64,000 nucleotides of DNA from Pseudohaliea sp964438205 (GCA_964438205.1 CAYTJQ010000011.1:1-64000), one strand, 5' to 3'. Numbered from the stretch's first letter, positions 33,923-42,211 are shown. Program-made: numbers and translations. Notes: generated from the letters alone by a model not told the origin.

Positions 33923-35044
33923 ATGTCGGACACGGATCTCGAGATTGCCCCCTACCTCGCCCTGATGGTGAACAAGGAAGGCGAGGACATGTACCTCCAC
34001 TCCGGAGCGAAGATCCTCATCAAGGGACCTTTCGGCTTTGCCTGGATCGGCGAGCGTCTCGCCAGCGGCCAGGTCGATCGCATCTTCCGCTCCCTGACAT
34101 CGGACCGGAAGATCATGGAGTTCGAGGAAAACGGCGAAGTGGACTTCAGTGTCGGCGTGCCCAACCTGGGGCGCTTCCGCGCCGCCGCCTTCAAGCAGCG
34201 CGGCGAGACCTCGCTGGTCTTCCGCTACGTACGTAACGAGATTCCCAGTGTCGAGGAGCTCGGCCTGCCCCTGGTGCTGAACGAGCTGGTGATGGAGAAG
34301 AACGGGCTGATCGTGGTGGTAGGCGCCACGGGCTCCGGCAAGTCCACCTCGCTCGCCGCCATGATCGACCACCGCAACACCAACGCCGCGGGCCACATCA
34401 TCACGCTGGAGGACCCGATCGAGTACCTGCACGAGCACAAGCGCTCCGTGGTCGCGCAGCGCGAGATCGGGGTCGACACGGAAAGCTTCAGCACGGGCAT
34501 CCGCTCGGCCATGCGCTCGGCGCCGAACGTGATCCTCCTCGGTGAGATCCGCGATCTCGAGAGCATGGAGTACGCCCTCAAGTTCGCCAACACCGGCCAC
34601 CTCTGCCTGACCACCCTGCACGCCAACAACGCCGTCTCGGCGCTGGAGCGCATGCTCACCTTCTTCCCTGCGGAGGACCAGGCCAACGAGACCATCCGCG
34701 TGGCGCAGAACCTGCGGGCCGTCATATCCCAGCGCCTCGTGCCCACCGTGGACGGCGGCAAGTGCGCGGCCATGGAAGTGATGATCAACACGCCCCGCGT
34801 CCAGGACCTGATCACCAAGCAGGACCTCTCGGAGTTGCGCGACACGATGGCCCAGGGCGGCAAGTACCAGATGCGCACCTTCGACCAGGCGCTCATCGAG
34901 CTCTACGAGAAGGGCAAGATCAGCGCCGAGACGGCCATTGAGTACGCCGATTCGAAGAACAACGTGTCACTGCACATCCGCCTGAACAAGGGCAACGCCT
35001 TCGACAACATCGACCTCGAGCTTGACGAGATCGAGCGGAAGTAG
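33923..35044 (+). CDS. PilT/PilU-family type IV pilus retraction ATPase (PilU-like)
   Basis: 373 residues. Hallmarks of the family: Walker A GATGSGKST (about residue 136), the Asp box HIITLEDPIEYLHEHK, Walker B NVILLGEIRD and the His box TGHLCLTTLHANNA. The N-terminus LALMVNKEGEDMYLHSGA and the C-terminal extension favour PilU over PilT. Such ATPases power pilus retraction with PilT at the inner-membrane base. ATG 33923 follows ATCACAGG; the longer frame crosses the tRNA and is not real. There is no other pilus gene nearby. Confidence 0.87.
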   Translation: MSDTDLEIAPYLALMVNKEGEDMYLHSGAKILIKGPFGFAWIGERLASGQVDRIFRSLTSDRKIMEFEENGEVDFSVGVPNLGRFRAAAFKQRGETSLVFRYVRNEIPSVEELGLPLVLNELVMEKNGLIVVVGATGSGKSTSLAAMIDHRNTNAAGHIITLEDPIEYLHEHKRSVVAQREIGVDTESFSTGIRSAMRSAPNVILLGEIRDLESMEYALKFANTGHLCLTTLHANNAVSALERMLTFFPAEDQANETIRVAQNLRAVISQRLVPTVDGGKCAAMEVMINTPRVQDLITKQDLSELRDTMAQGGKYQMRTFDQALIELYEKGKISAETAIEYADSKNNVSLHIRLNKGNAFDNIDLELDEIERK

Positions 35045-35062
35045 GCGCCCCCCGGGGGCGCC
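35044..35062. terminator. Hairpin between convergent genes
   Basis: GGCGCCCC (35044-35051) and GGGGCGCC (35055-35062) form an 8-bp stem with a 3-base loop, between the ends of the PilU-like gene and the oxidoreductase gene. There is no T-tract, so termination by it alone is doubtful. Confidence 0.4.
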
Positions 35063-35074
35063 CGGTTCCGAGGC

Positions 35075-36082
35075 TCAGCCCATGGTGATGCAGACCTTGC
35101 CGAAATGCGCCTGCGCTTCCTGGTGCCGGAAGGCGGCAGCGAGGTCCTCGAGCGGGTAGCTGCTGTCGATCACCGGGTGCAGGTCCGCCGCTTCGATCGC
35201 TTTCACCATGTCGGCCTGGGCCTGCTGGCTGCCGACGGTGATACCCGCCATGCGCGCGTTTTTCTGGAACAGGGCCGCCAGGGGGAACTCCCCGGAGACT
35301 CCGGTGAGCACCCCGAGCATGGCGATGCAGCCACCGAAGCCCACGGCCCGCACCGATTCGCCGACCGTGCCGGGACCGCCGACCTCCACCACCAGCTCGA
35401 CGCCGCGGCCCCCGGTGAGCTGCTCCACCGCCTTGCCCCACCTCGCTTCCTTGCGGTAGTTGATGAGATGCTCGGCGCCGAGCGCGCCCAGACGTTCGAG
35501 CTTCTCGTCGGAGGAGGACGTGGCGATGACCCGGCAGCCGATCATCCGCGCGAACTGCAGCGCAAACACGCTGACCCCGCCGGACCCCTGCACGAGGACC
35601 CAGTCGCCGGGCTTGAGCCGGGTCTCCACGAACAGCGCGCGCCAGGCGGTGAGCGCCGCGCAGGGCAGCGTGGCCGCCTCGGCGAAGTCCAGGTTGGCGG
35701 GCATGGGGCCGAAGGCCGCTTCCGCCATGGTCACGGAACCGGCGGCGAAGCCGTCGACGTGGTCCCCGGGAACGCCGAGGAGCTTGTCCATGGTGGCCGT
35801 GCCGTCGGCCCAGCCGGGGAAGAAATGACTGATGACCCGGTCACCGGCCCGAAAGCGGGTGACGCCCTCCCCCACGGCCGTGACGGTCCCGGCGCAGTCC
35901 GAGAGCGGCACGCGCCCCGGGGCCGTGGGAATCAGCCCGGTCACGACCACGTAGTCGTGGAAGTTCAGGGAACTGGCCGCGACCTGCACCTGCACCTCGC
36001 CCGGCCCCGGCGGCCGGGGCTCGGCCGTATCGAGGGCGAGGCTGTCGAGGCCGGCGGGTTCACCGAGGCGCATCACGTGCAT
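35075..36082 (-). CDS. MDR-family NAD(P)-dependent oxidoreductase
   Basis: 335 residues, zinc-independent medium-chain dehydrogenase/quinone oxidoreductase type. It has a GroES-like N-terminal domain (LNFHDYVVVTGLIPTAPGRVPLSDCAG), and a Rossmann domain with GDWVLVQGSGGVSVFALQFA and VIATSSSDEKLERLGALGA. The four-Cys structural zinc lobe is absent. It follows the CoA-transferase gene by 51 bases on the same strand. An alkyl-enal or ketone reductase in CoA-ester metabolism is plausible; the substrate is unknown. Confidence 0.87.
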   Translation of the reverse strand: MHVMRLGEPAGLDSLALDTAEPRPPGPGEVQVQVAASSLNFHDYVVVTGLIPTAPGRVPLSDCAGTVTAVGEGVTRFRAGDRVISHFFPGWADGTATMDKLLGVPGDHVDGFAAGSVTMAEAAFGPMPANLDFAEAATLPCAALTAWRALFVETRLKPGDWVLVQGSGGVSVFALQFARMIGCRVIATSSSDEKLERLGALGAEHLINYRKEARWGKAVEQLTGGRGVELVVEVGGPGTVGESVRAVGFGGCIAMLGVLTGVSGEFPLAALFQKNARMAGITVGSQQAQADMVKAIEAADLHPVIDSSYPLEDLAAAFRHQEAQAHFGKVCITMG

Positions 36083-36133
36083 GGCAGTCTCCTGTTGGCG
36101 TTTTCCGGGAGTGATCGTTGTTCGCCGATGGTC

Positions 36134-37414
36134 TCAGACGCTGAGCTTCAAGTCATCGCGGGCTTCGCGGGCGAGGGCCTCGCGGAAATCCGGGTGAGCG
36201 ATGGCAATCAGGTCGCGGGCGCGCTCGCGCAGGGAACGGCCGCGCAGCTCGGCGATGCCGTACTCGGTGACGACGAAGTCCACCTGGGCCCGCGTGGTCA
36301 CTACGCCGGCACCCGCGGCAAGGCTGGAGACAAGGCGCGTCGACGCCCCGCCCCGGGCCGTGCTGGGCAGGGCGATGATGCTCTTGCCCTTTTCCGAGTA
36401 GGTCGCGCCGAGCACGAAGTCCACCTGCCCGCCCACGCCGGAATAGATGCGGTGGCCGATGGAATCGGCGCAGACCTGCCCGGTGAGGTCGATCTGCAGG
36501 GCACTGTTGATGGAGGTGACCCGGGGGTTCTTCGCGATCACCGTGGGGTTGTTGACGAACTCGACGTCGAGGAAGGCCACCTGCGGGTTGTCGTGCACGA
36601 AGTCGTACAGCGCGGCACCACCCATGGCGAAACTGGTCACCGTGCGGCCCCGGCCGACGCGCTTGGCGCTGTTGTCGATGACGCCGCTGTCGATCAGGGG
36701 CAGCACGCCGTCGGAGAACATCTCCGTGTGGATGCCGAGGTGCCGGTGGTCACCGAGACAGCGCAGGGCGGCGTCGGGGATCGCGCCGATGCCCATCTGC
36801 AGGCAGGCGCCGTCCTCGACCAGCGAGGCGACGTTGGCACCGATGCGGCTCTCCACTTCCGAGGGCTTGCGGTCGCCCGCGACGAGCAGCGGTTCGTCAC
36901 ACTCGAAAGCCGTGTGGATCTGGCGCACGTTGAGGAAGCCGTCGCCGTGGGTTCGCGGCATGTGCGGGTTCACGTGGGCGATGATGCGGCCGGCCACCTC
37001 GCAGGCGGCCGCGGTGGCCTCCACGGAAATGCCCAGCGAACAGTTGCCGTGGTGGTCCGGCGGCGACACCTGCACCAGCGCCGTGTCCACCCGCTGCTCG
37101 CCCTTGCGGAAGAGCTTGGGCAGCTCGGAAAGGAACAGGGGGATGTAGTCCGCCCGGCCCTGGTTAATGAGCTCCCGGGTCTGCTTGCCCGCGAAAAAGC
37201 AGCGGTGCCGCAGGCGGCCGTCGAGGGACGGATCGGTCACCGTATCCGCGTGTTCCAGGTGCAGCTGCATGAGCGTCAGGTCACGGCATGAACGCGCATG
37301 CTCGGCGAGGCCCTCGAGAAGCCGCGTCGGCGTCGCCGCCATGGAATGACACCAGATGAACTCGCCGGACTGGATCTCATCCAGGGCTTCTCTTGCGCTA
37401 TCTACCAGCCGCAT
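36134..37414 (-). CDS. Acetyl-CoA hydrolase/transferase family protein
   Basis: 426 residues. It resembles 4-hydroxybutyrate or butyrate:acetate CoA-transferases. The catalytic Glu is in GIHTEMFSDG (about residue 233), and family signatures include VNPHMPRTHGDG, GIGAIPDAAL, YSGVGGQVDFVLGA and VVTEYGIAELRGRSLRERA. It forms acyl-CoA by exchanging CoA with acetate or hydrolyses acetyl-CoA. The oxidoreductase gene follows on the same strand, so they probably work together. Confidence 0.9.
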   Translation of the reverse strand: MRLVDSAREALDEIQSGEFIWCHSMAATPTRLLEGLAEHARSCRDLTLMQLHLEHADTVTDPSLDGRLRHRCFFAGKQTRELINQGRADYIPLFLSELPKLFRKGEQRVDTALVQVSPPDHHGNCSLGISVEATAAACEVAGRIIAHVNPHMPRTHGDGFLNVRQIHTAFECDEPLLVAGDRKPSEVESRIGANVASLVEDGACLQMGIGAIPDAALRCLGDHRHLGIHTEMFSDGVLPLIDSGVIDNSAKRVGRGRTVTSFAMGGAALYDFVHDNPQVAFLDVEFVNNPTVIAKNPRVTSINSALQIDLTGQVCADSIGHRIYSGVGGQVDFVLGATYSEKGKSIIALPSTARGGASTRLVSSLAAGAGVVTTRAQVDFVVTEYGIAELRGRSLRERARDLIAIAHPDFREALAREARDDLKLSV

Positions 37415-37483
37415 GGCGCCGTGTGCTCCTCGGGAGGATGGTGGGAAGCCACCAGTCTAGGGTGCGCCGCAGGGAGGCGCAAT

Positions 37484-37531
37484 AAAGTGCAACCCAAAGT
37501 GCGGCCTGAAGTGCGGTCTAAAGGGCCGCCT
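37484..37531. repeat. Four degenerate 12-bp tandem units
   Basis: Consecutive 12-base units read AAAGTGCAACCC, AAAGTGCGGCCT, GAAGTGCGGTCT and AAAGGGCCGCCT. They lie between the DUF3429 gene and the CoA-transferase gene, both leftward, and so in the leader or promoter region of the latter. Confidence 0.6.
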
Positions 37532-37967
37532 AGGTCGGGCGCACCGCGATGAGCCCGACGAGATAGAGCAGGTGACAGGCCCCCGCGACGAGCGTGAGCC
37601 GCGTACGCAGGCGCCGGTACCAGTCCGCCGGCAGAGTGTTGCGCTCGTACCAGAGCTGGGTGAGATGCCCGAGCAGGAGAAGCAGCGCGGCCAGCACCGG
37701 CTGTGCCGTCAGGAAGGCCAGGACCGCGAAGATCACCACCCCGTTACTGACCAGGATGCGCGGCGTGCGCTCGCCCTGGGCGACCTGGGGCGACGAGCCC
37801 CATAGCGTCCCCGCGAGGAAGCAGAGGATGGCGAGGGAGTAGACCAGGAAGCCCTGCTGCGCGAACGCGTGCGGGTAGTCCCGGAGGACCCAGACCCCGC
37901 CGGCGCCGGCGAGGAACGGCAGCAGGCCGGCATAGCCCAGGCTGCTCGCCAGGCGCTGGTTTACCAT
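37530..37967 (-). CDS. DUF3429 membrane protein
   Basis: 145 residues with five hydrophobic segments (LGYAGLLPFLAGAGGVWVL, FLVYSLAILCFLAGTLWG, VSNGVVIFAVLAFLTA, LAALLLLLGHLTQLWY, LVAGACHLLYLVGLIA). The AILCFLAGTLWG stretch is typical of DUF3429. The function is unknown. It overlaps the DUF3833 gene's end by 7 bases and so is coupled to it. Confidence 0.85.
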   Translation of the reverse strand: MVNQRLASSLGYAGLLPFLAGAGGVWVLRDYPHAFAQQGFLVYSLAILCFLAGTLWGSSPQVAQGERTPRILVSNGVVIFAVLAFLTAQPVLAALLLLLGHLTQLWYERNTLPADWYRRLRTRLTLVAGACHLLYLVGLIAVRPT

Positions 37968-38521
37968 CCGTCCGCCTCCCCGAGACGCCGGATCACCAGG
38001 GTCAGCTCGCCGACCCGGAAGCCGAACTTGCGCAGCTCGGACTCGTTGAGCAGCGTCTGCTCGTCGATGAGATACATGCGGTCGTCGATGACAACGTCGA
38101 TGCTGCCGTCACCCCGGGGCACGCGGAGCACGTAGTCGAGGAACATGGCATTGCCGGCCACCGTCAGTTCCCCCTCACCCACCACGTCGCCGGCGGTGCC
38201 CCGGTAGCGGCCCGGCCCGGTGGGTGTCAGGGTCCAGACCCGGCGGTCCGTCTCGCCGTCATCGAAGACGAAGTCCTCCTCGAGAGTGCCGACGCCGTCC
38301 TCCCAGTAGGCCTTGATCGTCGCCCGGAAGCGCCGAGTGACCTCGCCGCCGCGGTTCTTGAGCATGCCGTAGGCGACCAGGTCGCCGTCGAAGAAGCGTT
38401 CAGGCACGAGCGCAGGGCGCTCCCCGGCGTAGTCCTCGACGGTGACCGAACTGCAGCCCTGCAGCGCCAGTCCAAGGGTCGTGAGCAAGGACAAGAGCAG
38501 GCCGGCGGTGATGCGACGCAT
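37961..38521 (-). CDS. DUF3833 lipoprotein
   Basis: 186 residues. Signal LLLSLLTTLGLALQGC carries a lipobox (Cys at about residue 22). The mature part VEDYAGERPALVPERFFDGDLVAYGMLKNRGGEVTRRF and YWEDGVGTLEEDFVFDDGE matches DUF3833. These lipoproteins, of unknown function, often cluster with membrane-lipid or light-stress genes in gammaproteobacteria. ATG 38521 follows GGGAGGA; the extension upstream crosses a terminator and is not real. Co-transcribed with DUF3429. Confidence 0.85.
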   Translation of the reverse strand: MRRITAGLLLSLLTTLGLALQGCSSVTVEDYAGERPALVPERFFDGDLVAYGMLKNRGGEVTRRFRATIKAYWEDGVGTLEEDFVFDDGETDRRVWTLTPTGPGRYRGTAGDVVGEGELTVAGNAMFLDYVLRVPRGDGSIDVVIDDRMYLIDEQTLLNESELRKFGFRVGELTLVIRRLGEADGW

Positions 38522-38559
38522 GAAGGGTCCTCCCGGTTGGCACGCGGCAAACAAGCAGT

Positions 38560-38586
38560 AAAAAAGCCCGGCCGCGAGGGCCGGGC
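38560..38586 (-). terminator. Intrinsic terminator
   Basis: GCCCGGCC (38566-38573) and GGCCGGGC (38579-38586) form an 8-bp GC stem with a 5-base loop, followed on the minus strand by six T. It ends transcription from the 38697-39077 gene and insulates DUF3833. Confidence 0.88.
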
Positions 38587-38640
38587 CAGTAACCATCTGG
38601 GGGAAGAGATGGTTCAGGGGGTAGCGGGAATGATCCCGCC
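38560..38640 (-). ncRNA. Candidate 3'-UTR-derived small RNA with C-rich loops
   Basis: Read on the minus strand, the region has hairpin A (GCGGGA/TCCCGC, loop TCAT, 38639-38624), a single-stranded TACCCCCTG linker, hairpin B (AACCATCT/AGATGGTT, loop CTTCCCCC, 38614-38591), then a strong terminator. Open C-rich segments next to stable stems are seen in small RNAs that pair with Shine-Dalgarno sequences. It lies downstream of the small secreted protein gene (stop at 38697), so it could be processed from that mRNA or have its own promoter. There is no open frame in it. Confidence 0.5.
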
Positions 38641-38696
38641 AACAGTGCTTACGACGCACGGGGTCGAGCGGATCAGCAAGACAGCAAACCTGCCCC

Positions 38697-39077
38697 TCAA
38701 AGGCGGTAGTTGCTGACCACGAGGCCCGAACAGGCCTGGCTCTGGTTGAAGGCCCGGAGGCGCTCGCTCACGAGGCTCTCGTCACCGTCGGGGATGCCGA
38801 ACATGAGGCCGTCGAAATAGCCGAGGGCCTTGGCGTAGATCACGTCGCCCTGGCTGTCGTCGAAGCGCTCGAGGGCGCCGTCGAGGAGCGTATTGAAGTC
38901 GTCCTCACCCAGGTAGCCGAGCGCATCCTGGGCCAGGATGCAGGTGACTTCCCGCGCGGCGACGAACTCCTCGGGGCCGAGGGAGAGGGCCCGCGCGCCC
39001 TGGGCCAGGAAGAGGCCGAGGGCCAGGGTTGCGAGCGGGGCGAGCGTGCGCCCCCGAAAAAGGCTGGCAGTCATCAT
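38697..39077 (-). CDS. Small secreted protein under a PHO box
   Basis: About 126 residues. A signal peptide (LATLALGLFLAQGARA) is followed by a mature helical domain with two Cys (VTCILAQDALGYLGEDDFNT and QSQACSGLVVSNYRL) that may form a disulphide. I recognise no family. Tandem ATG codons at 39077 and 39074 are candidate starts; an ATG at 39089 overlaps the predicted -10 box. If the promoter assignment is right, the message is leaderless or nearly so. A PhoB site directly upstream suggests expression on phosphate starvation. Confidence 0.7.
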   Translation of the reverse strand: MMTASLFRGRTLAPLATLALGLFLAQGARALSLGPEEFVAAREVTCILAQDALGYLGEDDFNTLLDGALERFDDSQGDVIYAKALGYFDGLMFGIPDGDESLVSERLRAFNQSQACSGLVVSNYRL

Positions 39078-39084
39078 GGCGCGG

Positions 39085-39118
39085 ACCATACGCCATGAAG
39101 GTGACAGTATTGTGACAG
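39085..39118 (-). promoter_or_regulatory. PHO box plus -10 element
   Basis: On the minus strand CTGTCAC-AATA-CTGTCAC (39118-39101) fits the PhoB consensus of two CTGTCAT/C half-sites 11 bases apart. Ten bases further is TATGGT (39090-39085), the spacing expected between a PHO box and the -10 of an activated promoter. Confidence 0.8.
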
Positions 39119-39209
39119 TTTCGGGTCAGCAAATGCCGCCAGATGACCGCGCCGCGGCGCTGGCTTACACTCAGCCAAACCCCGGTGAACAGAAGCCAGG
39201 AGCATAACA

Positions 39210-40466
39210 ATGAACGCACCGATCCCCGAGCACGACCCCGCCCAGGTAGACGTCGACCCCTACAGCCTGCCGCTGGAGGCCATCGACGTCGCCAATCCCT
39301 ACCTCTTTGCCGCAGACAAGCACTGGCCCTGGTTCCAGCGCCTGCGCGACGAGGCCCCGGTGCACTACTGCGCGGACAGCGCCTTCGGCCCCTACTGGTC
39401 CGTCACCCGCTACGACGACATCATGCAGGTCGATACGTCCCACGAGATCTACTCCTCCGAGCCCGCCATCACCATCCGCGACGCCGAGGACGACTTCCCC
39501 CTGCCCATGTTCATCGCCATGGACCGGCCGCGCCACGACGAGCAGCGCGGCACCGTCAGCCCCGCCGTGGGCGTGACGGCCCTCGCCGGCTTCGAGCCGA
39601 TCATCCGCGAGCGCACCATCGACGTGCTGGAATCGCTCCCGGTCGGCGAGACCTTCAACTGGGTGGATCGCGTCTCCATCGAGCTGACCACGCGCATGCT
39701 CGCCACGCTCTTCGACTTCCCCTTCGAGGAACGCCGCAAGCTCACCCACTGGTCCGACGTGGCCGTCGCGACGCCGGGCATGGGGCTCATCGACAGCGAG
39801 GAAGAGCGGCGCGAGCACATGCTCGACTGCCTGGTCTACTTCCAGGGACTCTGGGAGGAGCGCGCGGCGGCCCCGGAAAAGAACGACTTCATCTCCATGC
39901 TCGCCCACGGCGACTCCACCCGGGACATGCCCGCGGAGGAGTATCTCGGCAACCTGCTGCTGCTCATCGTCGGTGGCAACGACACCACCCGCAGCACCAT
40001 GAGCGCGAGCGTGCTCTGCCTGCACGACAATCCCGGCGAGTTCGCGAAGCTCACCGCCGACACCTCGCTGATACCGGCCATGGTCTCCGAGACCATCCGC
40101 TGGCAGACGCCGCTCGCGCACATGCGCCGGCGGGCCAAGGTCGACACGGAGCTCGGCGGGCAGACGATCCGCGCGGGCGACAAGGTGGTGATGTGGTATG
40201 TCTCCGGCAACCGCGACGAACGCATCTTCGACGACCCGGGCGCCTTTCGCATCGAGCGCGAGAACGTGCGCAAGCACATCGCCTTCGGCTTCGGCATCCA
40301 CCGCTGCATGGGCAACCGGCTGGCCGAGCTGCAGCTGCGCATCCTCTGGGAGGAGATTCTCGCGCGCTTCGAGCGCATCGAGGTCGTGGGCCCGCCGGTG
40401 CGCACGCCCTCCGTGTTCGTGAAGGGCTACACGGAGCTGCCGGTCCGGGTGGTGCCGAAGGCCTAG
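39210..40466 (+). CDS. Cytochrome P450, CYP153-like
   Basis: 418 residues. I-helix GGNDTTRSTMSAS, ExxR as ETIRWQTP, and the haem-binding loop FGFGIHRCMGNRLAELQLRI with the axial Cys. The sequences FIAMDRPRHDEQRGTVSP and GNRLAELQLRILWEEIL are those of the CYP153/CYP124 alkane and fatty-acid terminal hydroxylase group. No ferredoxin or ferredoxin reductase gene is adjacent, so redox partners must come from elsewhere. TACACT at 39166-39171 may be its -10. It shares a CTAG stop palindrome with the convergent arsH gene. Confidence 0.9.
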   Translation: MNAPIPEHDPAQVDVDPYSLPLEAIDVANPYLFAADKHWPWFQRLRDEAPVHYCADSAFGPYWSVTRYDDIMQVDTSHEIYSSEPAITIRDAEDDFPLPMFIAMDRPRHDEQRGTVSPAVGVTALAGFEPIIRERTIDVLESLPVGETFNWVDRVSIELTTRMLATLFDFPFEERRKLTHWSDVAVATPGMGLIDSEEERREHMLDCLVYFQGLWEERAAAPEKNDFISMLAHGDSTRDMPAEEYLGNLLLLIVGGNDTTRSTMSASVLCLHDNPGEFAKLTADTSLIPAMVSETIRWQTPLAHMRRRAKVDTELGGQTIRAGDKVVMWYVSGNRDERIFDDPGAFRIERENVRKHIAFGFGIHRCMGNRLAELQLRILWEEILARFERIEVVGPPVRTPSVFVKGYTELPVRVVPKA

Positions 40467-41176
40467 AGGCCGCGCTGGTTGACGCGCCGGGACAGTGCCT
40501 CGGCGCTCTCGACCCGCTCCGAGTACCGGTCGGTCAGGTACCCCGAGACATCGCGGGTGAGGAGCGTGAACTTCATCAGCTCCTCCATGACGTCCACGAT
40601 GCGGTCATAGCAGGCCGATGGCTTCATGCGGTCGGCTTCGTCGAACTCGAGAAACGCCTTGGGAATCGACGACTGGTTCGGGATCGTCAGCATGCGCATC
40701 CAGCGCCCGAGGATGCGCATCTGGTTCACGGCGTTGAAGGACTGGGAACCGCCACAGACCTGCATCAGCGCCAGGGTCTTGCCCTGCGTCGGCCGCACCG
40801 CGCCGAGGCTGAGCGGGATCCAGTCGATCTGCGCCTTCATGATGCCGCTCATGGCACCGTGCCGCTCCGGGCTGCTCCAGACCATGCCTTCGCTCCAGGC
40901 CGCCAGCTGACGCAGCTCCTGCACCTTCGGGTGGTCGTCCCCGGCGCCATCGGGCAGCGGCAGCCCCGCCGGATCGAAGACGCGGGTCTCGGCGCCGAAG
41001 CGGCGCAGGATGCGCTCGGCCTCGAGCAGGGCAAGGCGGCTGAAGGAGCGGGCGCGCAGGGAGCCGTAGAGAAGCAGGAAGCGCGGCGGATGCGCCGCCC
41101 GCGGCGCGCCGGAGAGGCGCTGCGGGTCGATGGCGGGAAGTTCCCCGGCCTGCAGGTTCGGCAGCTCGCTGTTCAT
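40463..41176 (-). CDS. arsH: ArsH, NADPH-dependent FMN organoarsenical oxidase
   Basis: 237 residues. Flavodoxin-like fold with the FMN loop LYGSLRARSFSRLA and the ArsH motifs MVWSSPERHGAMSGIMKAQIDW and RPTQGKTLALMQVCGGSQSFNAVNQ. It oxidises trivalent organoarsenicals to less toxic pentavalent forms. Its ATG overlaps the acr3 stop (ATGA), making it the last gene of the arsR-arsC-acr3-arsH operon. Confidence 0.93.
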   Translation of the reverse strand: MNSELPNLQAGELPAIDPQRLSGAPRAAHPPRFLLLYGSLRARSFSRLALLEAERILRRFGAETRVFDPAGLPLPDGAGDDHPKVQELRQLAAWSEGMVWSSPERHGAMSGIMKAQIDWIPLSLGAVRPTQGKTLALMQVCGGSQSFNAVNQMRILGRWMRMLTIPNQSSIPKAFLEFDEADRMKPSACYDRIVDVMEELMKFTLLTRDVSGYLTDRYSERVESAEALSRRVNQRGL

Positions 41177-42207
41177 GCAGACGCCTCCGCGGCCGGGAAC
41201 CAGTGCCGGGTGCGGTTGGCCACGGCCACCAGGGACAGCATCACCGGCACTTCCACCAGCACGCCGACCACGGTGGCGAGGGCAGCCCCGGACTGCAGAC
41301 CGAACAGCGAGATCGCCACAGCGACCGCCAGTTCAAAAAAGTTGGAGGTCGCAATCATGCAGGCCGGCGCTGCCACATTGTGCGGCAGGCGCAGGGCTTT
41401 CGCCGCGCCGTAGGCGACGGCGAAGATACCGTAGGTCTGCAGCAGCAACGGGATGGCGATGAGGACGATGGCCAGCGGCTGGGCCAGGATCGTCTCCGCC
41501 TGGAAACCGAACAGCAGCACCACCGTGGCCAGCAGGCCGACGATGGAAATGGGCTTCAGCACGGCGAGGAAGTGGTTCAGGCGCTCGTGGTTGTCGGCCG
41601 AATCCAGCCTGCGCCGTGTCAGCACCCCGGCGACGAGCGGCAACAGGACGTAGAGCACCACGGAGAGCAACAGCGTCTCCCAGGGCACGGCCACGTCGCT
41701 GACCCCGAGCAGGAAGGCGGCGATCGGCGCGAAGGCAAAGACCATGATGAGGTCGTTCACGGAGACCTGCACCAGCGTGTAGTTGGCGTCGCCCTTCGTC
41801 AGGTGGCTCCAGACGAAGACCATGGCCGTGCACGGGGCGACGCCGAGCAGGATCATGCCGGCAATGTACTCCCCCGCCGTCTGCGGATCGACCAGGTCGG
41901 CGAAGATCACCCGGAAGAACAGCCAGCCGAGGGCGGCCATGGTAAAGGGCTTGATCAGCCAGTTGACCACCAGGGTCAGCGCCAGGCCCCGCGGCCGCCG
42001 GCCCACGTCGCGGATGGACGAAAAGTCCACCTGCACCATCATCGGGTAGATCATCACCCAGATGAACACGGCGACCGGCAGGTTCACCCGGGCGACCTCC
42101 AGGCTGGCGAAGAACTGGAACAGGCCCGGCGCGGCGTTGCCGAGCGCTACGCCGGCGACGATGCACAGGCCCACCCAGAGGCTCAGGTAACGTTCGAAAA
42201 GTCCCAT
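41173..42207 (-). CDS. acr3: ACR3-family arsenite efflux transporter
   Basis: 344 residues, about ten transmembrane helices. The conserved Cys of ACR3 is in GVAPCTAMVFVWSHLTKGD, with VNLPVAVFIWVMIYPMMVQVDF and NWLIKPFTMAALGWLFF near the start and ACMIATSNFFELAVAVAISLFG near the end. It exports As(III) using the proton motive force. The ATG at 42207 lies 4 bases after arsC; an upstream start at 42249 would overlap arsC and is not needed. Confidence 0.95.
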   Translation of the reverse strand: MGLFERYLSLWVGLCIVAGVALGNAAPGLFQFFASLEVARVNLPVAVFIWVMIYPMMVQVDFSSIRDVGRRPRGLALTLVVNWLIKPFTMAALGWLFFRVIFADLVDPQTAGEYIAGMILLGVAPCTAMVFVWSHLTKGDANYTLVQVSVNDLIMVFAFAPIAAFLLGVSDVAVPWETLLLSVVLYVLLPLVAGVLTRRRLDSADNHERLNHFLAVLKPISIVGLLATVVLLFGFQAETILAQPLAIVLIAIPLLLQTYGIFAVAYGAAKALRLPHNVAAPACMIATSNFFELAVAVAISLFGLQSGAALATVVGVLVEVPVMLSLVAVANRTRHWFPAAEASA

Positions 42208-42211
42208 GGGC

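Noticed and set aside
35105..37291. A 728-codon plus-strand frame opposite the oxidoreductase and CoA-transferase
   Set aside because: It spans two genes and the gap between them and has no start signal or domain, so it is antisense shadow.
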